Source of the DNA: Nautilus pompilius
Taxonomy: Eukaryota; Mollusca; Cephalopoda; Nautilida; Nautilidae
Reading direction: 5' to 3'
Assembly: GCA_018389105.1 (NCBI GenBank)
Contig: JACATO010002144.1
Location: forward strand, 868,001 to 932,000
Length of the DNA: 64,000 bases
Position 1 is the first letter of the stretch, and the number at the start of each line of letters is the position of its first letter. The notes beneath the pieces are model-generated. The model searched no databases, was not told the DNA's origin, and saw only the letters and a list, made by a program, of their open reading frames with translations. Below are positions 59,480 to 64,000 of this stretch, piece after piece. Both the position numbers and the translations under genes were made by a program.

Positions 59480-59680
59480 TAACTCCCAGGTATCACTGAT
59501 ATCACCAGTGGCCTGCCGAAGATGGTGGTTTCTTCTTGCGCTTCTTCACCAACTGGTTATGTGGGCTTATTTCCATGTCAAAAAATTAGGAGTTCTGATG
59601 GTGATTCTCCTGCTAAAGTTGGAAGTGCCAGGCTCCTGGTGGTGCAGGATGGGCAATGAACTTTGAGCAGATTCCTCCAT
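59480..59680 (+). repeat. tRNA-SINE family 2 copy
   Basis: Contains GGTGGTTTCTTCTTGCGCTT, CTTCACCAACTGGTTATGTG, AAAATTAGGAGTTCTGATGG and GGTGGTGCAGGATGGGCAAT. It ends about 200 bases before the C1-type exon. Confidence 0.65.
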
Positions 59681-59895
59681 CCCCACCCCTCCCTCATCAG
59701 GGTGGTTGGCTTCTCTTGTTGAGACTGGTGTATGGCATAACAACTGATATCACCAGGGATAGCTGAATTCTATCTGTACGTTTTCACCATGAAGGCCTAA
59801 ATCACTGTCAGATCTCTGCTTCATTGGAAATGTAAACCAAGGCAGTGAAGTTAATGTTAATAGTTTTTTCTTTTTTTTTTTTTTTGATTTTGTAG

Positions 59896-59961
59896 GACCC
59901 CCGGGTGTGCCACACAGATTGGTGAAGAGTTACTTTGTGAAACCTGTCCTGTGTTTCTACT
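59896..59961 (+). CDS. Exon E: first half of a C1-type zinc finger
   Basis: A long T tract ending GATTTTGTAG and a consensus donor, ACT|GTAAGT, bound 66 bases (a symmetric phase-1 exon). In the frame taking two incoming bases it encodes Pro-Pro-Gly-Val-Pro, then HRLVKSYFVKPVLCFY, and leaves a T that would start the next codon. If that codon is Cys (T+GC or T+GT), the pattern is H-x12-C-x2-C with a hydrophobic residue two after His and Pro three before the first Cys. That is exactly the opening of C1 (diacylglycerol/phorbol-ester) domains as in PKC, PKD, DGK and several RhoGEF/GAP proteins. The second half (C-x2-C, H, C, C) must lie in later exons, probably beyond the window. One other frame is also open (TPGCATQIGEELLCETCPVF), so the C1 reading is strong but not proven. 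The family member cannot be named. Confidence 0.6.
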
Positions 59962-60149
59962 GTAAGTATGTTAATTTATGTAAATTCTCAGTACGTACAT
60001 TGGTTATGGTCTGTCATGTATACATATTCAAGTATTGTCATCTGTAACACCTCATTACTTTATGCCAGATGTTTGTAAGCTAACCCTGCTGACTGAGCAC
60101 TAGTTTTTCATGCAGAAAAATGTTGTCACTGAAAATAGTATCACGCAGT

Positions 60150-62230
60150 ATACCGTAACCCTGTACATAGAAAGCCTTAACACCATTGGTGGAACAGAAA
60201 AAACAGATTCGCCATAAGTCGCGACATTTTGACATCTGATTTTGAGTCGTGCACCAAGCAAACTACTTTGAGTCACAGGTAAACAGAGGCCAGACGTACG
60301 TTTGTTTTCATTCCACAACATGTGCTTCTGCCTCAAGTGTCGCTCTGCTGTCGTTTTAACCATGTAGAGTGCCACCTTAGTTATTTGTATCTTGATTCGC
60401 AACTAATGATCCCTTACAAACAGGAGTCATAAATGTGCCCCCCCCCACCAAGTGACAAGAGCGAGTGAGCCTGGTGAGAAGAAATCAGGAAAAAAGCATT
60501 ACTCTCAAAGTAAAATTTAAATGTTTTGAAACATTTAGCTGCTTGCAAACGAATACTGGACGTTGGAAGAACTTTTGGCCTACCCCTCTCAACTGTAAGA
60601 ACAACACGGTAATGCAGAGAAGACCAAGGCAAGTGCACAGAATGTGACAGCATTAATGGACACCAGAACAAGTCGTACCAGAAGCAGCCTCATGGAGCAG
60701 ATGGAAAGACTCTTGGCCATATGTATTGAAGATGAAAAGCGGCACAAAATACCTTTTGAGTAAGATGAGCATTCAGCAGAAGGCTCAGATGTGGAAGGTT
60801 TTGGTGCCAGCCATGGGTAGCTTGAACAGTTTAGGAACTGCTCTAATTTACATAACATCAAAGCTGCTTCTGAAGCAAATAGTGCAAATAATGAAGTAGC
60901 TAAAGCATTCCCTGCTCAGTTAAAGGAAATAATAGATGGTGGTGGCTGCTCCCTAAAGCAAATATTTCATGTGGATGAGACAGGGCTGTATTGGAAAAGA
61001 ATGCCACAGATGACCTTTATTTCCAGAGAGGAAAAAGACTGCACCAGGATTTAAAGCTGCCGAGGATCAGCAGACTCTGCAGTTTAGTGGGAATGCTGTC
61101 GGAGATTTCAGACTTGAGCATTTACTGGTGTATCAGATATGCCAAGGCTTTAAAGGACTACCTATAAGATATAAGAGCATCTTCCTACCATTTGGCAGCT
61201 TAGATAACACTGTCTACATGTACTCTCCCAGTTAGAAGGAATATTGTGGAGGGGAAATTTAGATTTAAAAATTTTTCTACTCTTGGACAGTGCTTCTGCT
61301 TACTCTGTGAATTTAAACTTGTATCCTAATGTAAAGGTTGTATTTCTGCCACCAAACACAACCTTGTTGATCTATCCTATGGATCAGGAGCATAACTGCT
61401 ACATTCATAACATACTACTTAAGCCACATATTCTCTTAGCTGGTCTCTGCAACTGATGATGATGAAGATAAGCCAACAATCAAGCAATTTTGGCAAGACT
61501 ACAACATCCTTAAGGCTATTGACAACACTGCTGGTTGATGGAACAAAGTTATGCTGTCATGCATGAATGGTGCTTGGATAAGTGTTTTACCTGACTGCAT
61601 CTGTGACTTCAAGCAGTGTGGAGATGTCATCCAAAGGGGTTCAACAGGATATCATCAATGTTGCAAAAGAATATCTGCCTTTGATGAAACTGCTTGCATC
61701 ACGGAGAAAATTCATCAAATGAAGATTTAATAAACTGAAAATCGCATCAAGCTGATAAAGAAGCTCGTCTGCTGAAACACCATCTCAGCAAACATTAACT
61801 ATTTAAAAAAAGATGTCAAAGGCTTTCCAGCTTTTACCGAAGAAGCAGTGGACATTTTTAACGAGGACGATCTAAGGTAAGACAGTAGAGTTCGAGAACT
61901 GCTGGATAAATTCTTCAAGTTAAACAAAAAGCAGGAAGAGAAGCCACAAGAGTCCACACACCCAATATCACCTACATTTCATCTGTAGATGAAGAGGCAG
62001 GTGAGCCTGCTGCCCCTCCATCTCCATAACTCCACCACTAGCGCATCCACCCCAACCCATTTCTGTGAGTAGGCTACACAACCATCTCTGGTGAGTGTGT
62101 GCATTATTTATACTTTATATTAAAATAACACTTAAATATGTACGCATGTATCAACTTGTATTGTCTTTTATTATAGAAAATTCTAGACTTAGACCCATTG
62201 AATGTAACTAGCCTTTATACATGGGTTCTT
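60150..62230 (+). mobile_element. Longest Tigger/pogo element
   Basis: Contains a collinear Tigger transposase relic (60,465-62,040). Possible inverted ends are CCCTGTACATAGAAAGCC near 60,161-60,178 and AGCCTTTATACATGGGTT near 62,210-62,227 on the opposite side. These limits are approximate and TA duplications were not established. It lies about 190 bases downstream of the C1-type exon, so it would be inside the following intron. Confidence 0.75.
60465..62040 (+). pseudogene. Tigger transposase (TIGD/Jerky-type), degraded
   Basis: The N-terminal CENP-B-type HTH is visible (about 60,500-60,610: KHLAACKRILDVGRTFGLPL after a frame change from SITLKVKF), then RTSRTRSSLMEQMERLLAIC, then NSANNEVAKAFPAQLKEIID. 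The DDE domain follows, with IFHVDETGLYWKRMPQMTFI (first Asp, about 60,964-61,023), GNAVGDFRLEHLLVYQICQG-type sequence in another frame, LLLDSASAYSVNLNLYPNVK (second Asp; DSAS replaces the usual DNAP), and VVFLPPNTTLLIYPMDQ (third Asp, about 61,337-61,387). All three catalytic Asp positions survive, but frames shift repeatedly and stops occur, so it is non-functional. Its proteins normally cut and paste DNA at TA sites. Confidence 0.88.
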
Positions 62231-63012
62231 AGGGGAAAATGGATTTGCTTCATGTCACTTTTCAGGAACAGAACTTCAGCAATAACCTGGGCCTGACCTG
62301 TAATTCTCTGTACTCTTCAGTTTTTTTTTGTACGTGTGTATGCGCGTGTTACAGCAGTGAGACGGAAATCTCTCTCCTCCTCTTATCCCATTTTGTTATT
62401 TCTCTCTCTCCATCTGTTGACGACCAACATCGCTTGCCACAAGTCTCTCTCTAAGTGTGTCAACAGGAGGCAGAATTCATGTAACGGTTTGCACCGTCTT
62501 AACACTGGTGCCAGAAAGTATGTATAAGTAAGTAGCCGGAACTGTGTGACTGACTGGCTGACAATTATCATCCTGCATTTGGATTTTCCACTCTTGGAAC
62601 TTTAAAATTATGGGAGATTGCTGTTCTACTTAATTTTCCTCCTCTTTTTTTTTTTTAATGGATTTTGTTGTCAAAAACTTAATAAGACTTTATAAAGGCA
62701 GCTCCCACCACCAATTATAAAAAAGTCTATTAGTTTTTTTTTTGTAGTAGCTGGCTGGCTGGTATCCAGATGGGTTAGGCTCTGCCTAAAATAATTACTG
62801 TTCGTTAGCAGGTTTTTTTATTGCTTTAGAATCAGGGTTGTGACGTCTTCAGAATCTAATTAGCCCACATGTGAAGACTTCCATTTATTCGGTACTGTAA
62901 GTATCAGCTAAGTCATAACAGCTGCTTTAAGAATATGGAAACTTTTCTCTTTTGATTGATTCCTATAAAAAAAAATAAATTTAAAAACTACATGTGTGTG
63001 TGTGTGTGTGGT
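62231..63012. other. Presumed intron
   Basis: AT-rich with CT-, T- and TG-rich tracts. Nothing is supported. Confidence 0.5.
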
Positions 63013-63155
63013 GAGACAGGAAGCCATTATAGTTTATACACGTTTCCCATGTTTAAGAAGTGCCCATAGATAATGTAATAATGGTGACAAGGAGACAGGA
63101 AGCCATCACAGCTTGTACAGTGTTCCCATGTTTAAGAAGCACCCGTAGATAGTAC
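63013..63155. repeat. 79-bp tandem duplication
   Basis: GAGACAGGAAGCCAT starts at 63,013 and again at 63,092, and both copies continue to CCCATGTTTAAGAAG and CC(A/G)TAGATA. The copies differ at about a dozen positions, so the duplication is not recent. Confidence 0.9.
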
Positions 63156-64000
63156 AACGGTTAAAAAGATGCAGAAAGATGTAGCTTATTCAGTGAACTG
63201 AATATGAAAACCACAAAAAAAAAAATGCTTGGTCAAAGCAGCAGTTTTACATTTCATTGTTTCTGTTATATAATAATGGTAATGTATACACCATTAATAT
63301 GATGCCAAGTTTACAGATTGGCACATTCTTATGATGTACATTATTGCAGTTGGAGATTTTGTTTGCTTTTTGTTTTTTTATTTTACAAAAATAGCTTTTC
63401 TTGCTCTCAAATTTTTAATAATTTTATTTAAAACTGTTACTAAGTATCTGTTGTTATTTTTTTCTCTCCATGCAGCAGAAACTTTATGAAAGGGAGATCT
63501 GAAATATTTGTGATTTAAGCATCACTTCAGTAATTAAAGGATTTCTCTTTAGGACTCAAGAATTCAGGTGTTTAAAGTGTGATGTGGTGTTAATACTGTG
63601 CAACATGTCTGACCAACTCCTTAGGCCATGCAGCAGCATGGTCAGGTCAAGCATCTTATAGTTTTTGACAAAAATCGGTTATTTAATATGTTCTTCTATA
63701 GTGGGGGCACTTCTCAGAAAATCCACCCTCACATAGATCTTCAACTTCAGTATTTCATCTCAAGTTTTACCAACTGGAAAATAAACAGCAGTGGTTCGAC
63801 AGCCATTAAGTGCAAACCAAGCCGGCCATCTGCTTATGGTTTGGCAGCTGCTGCTGATGGTATAAATCTTGTAAACTGTGCGCGTTGGTTTTTGTTAAGG
63901 TTACAATAATCTGGTTTGTATTCTCAAGAAGGGAGACCTGATAACAGTACGATCTGACTTTAAAACACATGGTTGCACACTTATCTGTGTGTACATCAGA
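63156..64000. other. Window end, no supported gene
   Basis: A splice-acceptor-like TTTTTCTCTCCATGCAG at 63,476 and another ending CTCCTTAG at 63,624 are present. The latter is followed by GC, as a continuation of the C1 finger would need, but the frame soon stops. An open frame of 93 codons from 63,628 has no recognisable domain. Confidence 0.45.

Noticed and set aside
63628-63909. 93-codon open frame after an acceptor-like CTCCTTAG
   Set aside because: The frame following the C1 exon would stop after about 14 codons. The longer frame is out of phase with exon E and has no domain.
1-64000. LTR or retroviral elements, Polintons, CRISPR arrays, rRNA and true tRNA genes
   Set aside because: Scanned for by eye; no long terminal repeats, spaced direct repeats, or clover-leaf sequences outside SINE heads were found.

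Overview
The window looks like animal nuclear DNA, most likely from an invertebrate and tentatively a mollusc. It is roughly two-thirds A+T by eye, has no dense coding, is full of homopolymer and dinucleotide tracts, and carries tRNA-derived SINEs plus many decayed Tc1/mariner and pogo/Tigger transposons. No rRNA, true tRNA gene, CRISPR array or LTR element was found. The species call is an inference, not a match. Most of the sequence behaves as intron or intergenic DNA, and the longest open frames (up to 134 codons) have no recognisable domain.  Host genes are visible only as short exon candidates. The best is a 66-base exon at 59,896-59,961 (+) with a T-rich acceptor, a GTAAGT donor and the first half of a C1 (diacylglycerol/phorbol-ester type) zinc finger: H-x12-C, then the start of C-x2-C. 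Four more small plus-strand candidates (about 3.4, 6.0, 7.3 and 46.8 kb) fit it in reading phase and would form the low-complexity N-terminal part of the same protein across very long introns. On the minus strand there are candidate exons at 51.5 kb (start codon, Cys-rich), 39.5 kb, 21.6 kb and 17.0 kb (stop codon, poly(A) signal). A CpG-rich patch at 52.0-52.15 kb would suit the promoter of the 51.5 kb exon. These models rest on splice signals and open frames, so they are hypotheses.  Mobile DNA is the firm content. In order: a 538-bp internally deleted mariner-like element (9.5-10.1 kb); a Tigger 5' fragment (11.3 kb); a full-length 1,286-bp mariner close to the SETMAR/Hsmar1 lineage (17.5-18.8 kb); a GC-rich tRNA-SINE (20.1 kb); an internally deleted Tigger (25.7 kb); a second mariner-like relic (35.2 kb); a Tigger split by a second copy of the GC-rich SINE with a perfect 13-bp target duplication (36.4-38.2 kb); a Tc1-type relic (41.1-41.8 kb); and the longest Tigger, directly downstream of the C1 exon (60.2-62.2 kb).  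A second, older tRNA-derived SINE family is scattered through the window in at least eight diverged copies. A third, unnamed repeat is present twice. All of this is compatible with large transposon-filled introns of one or two host genes.
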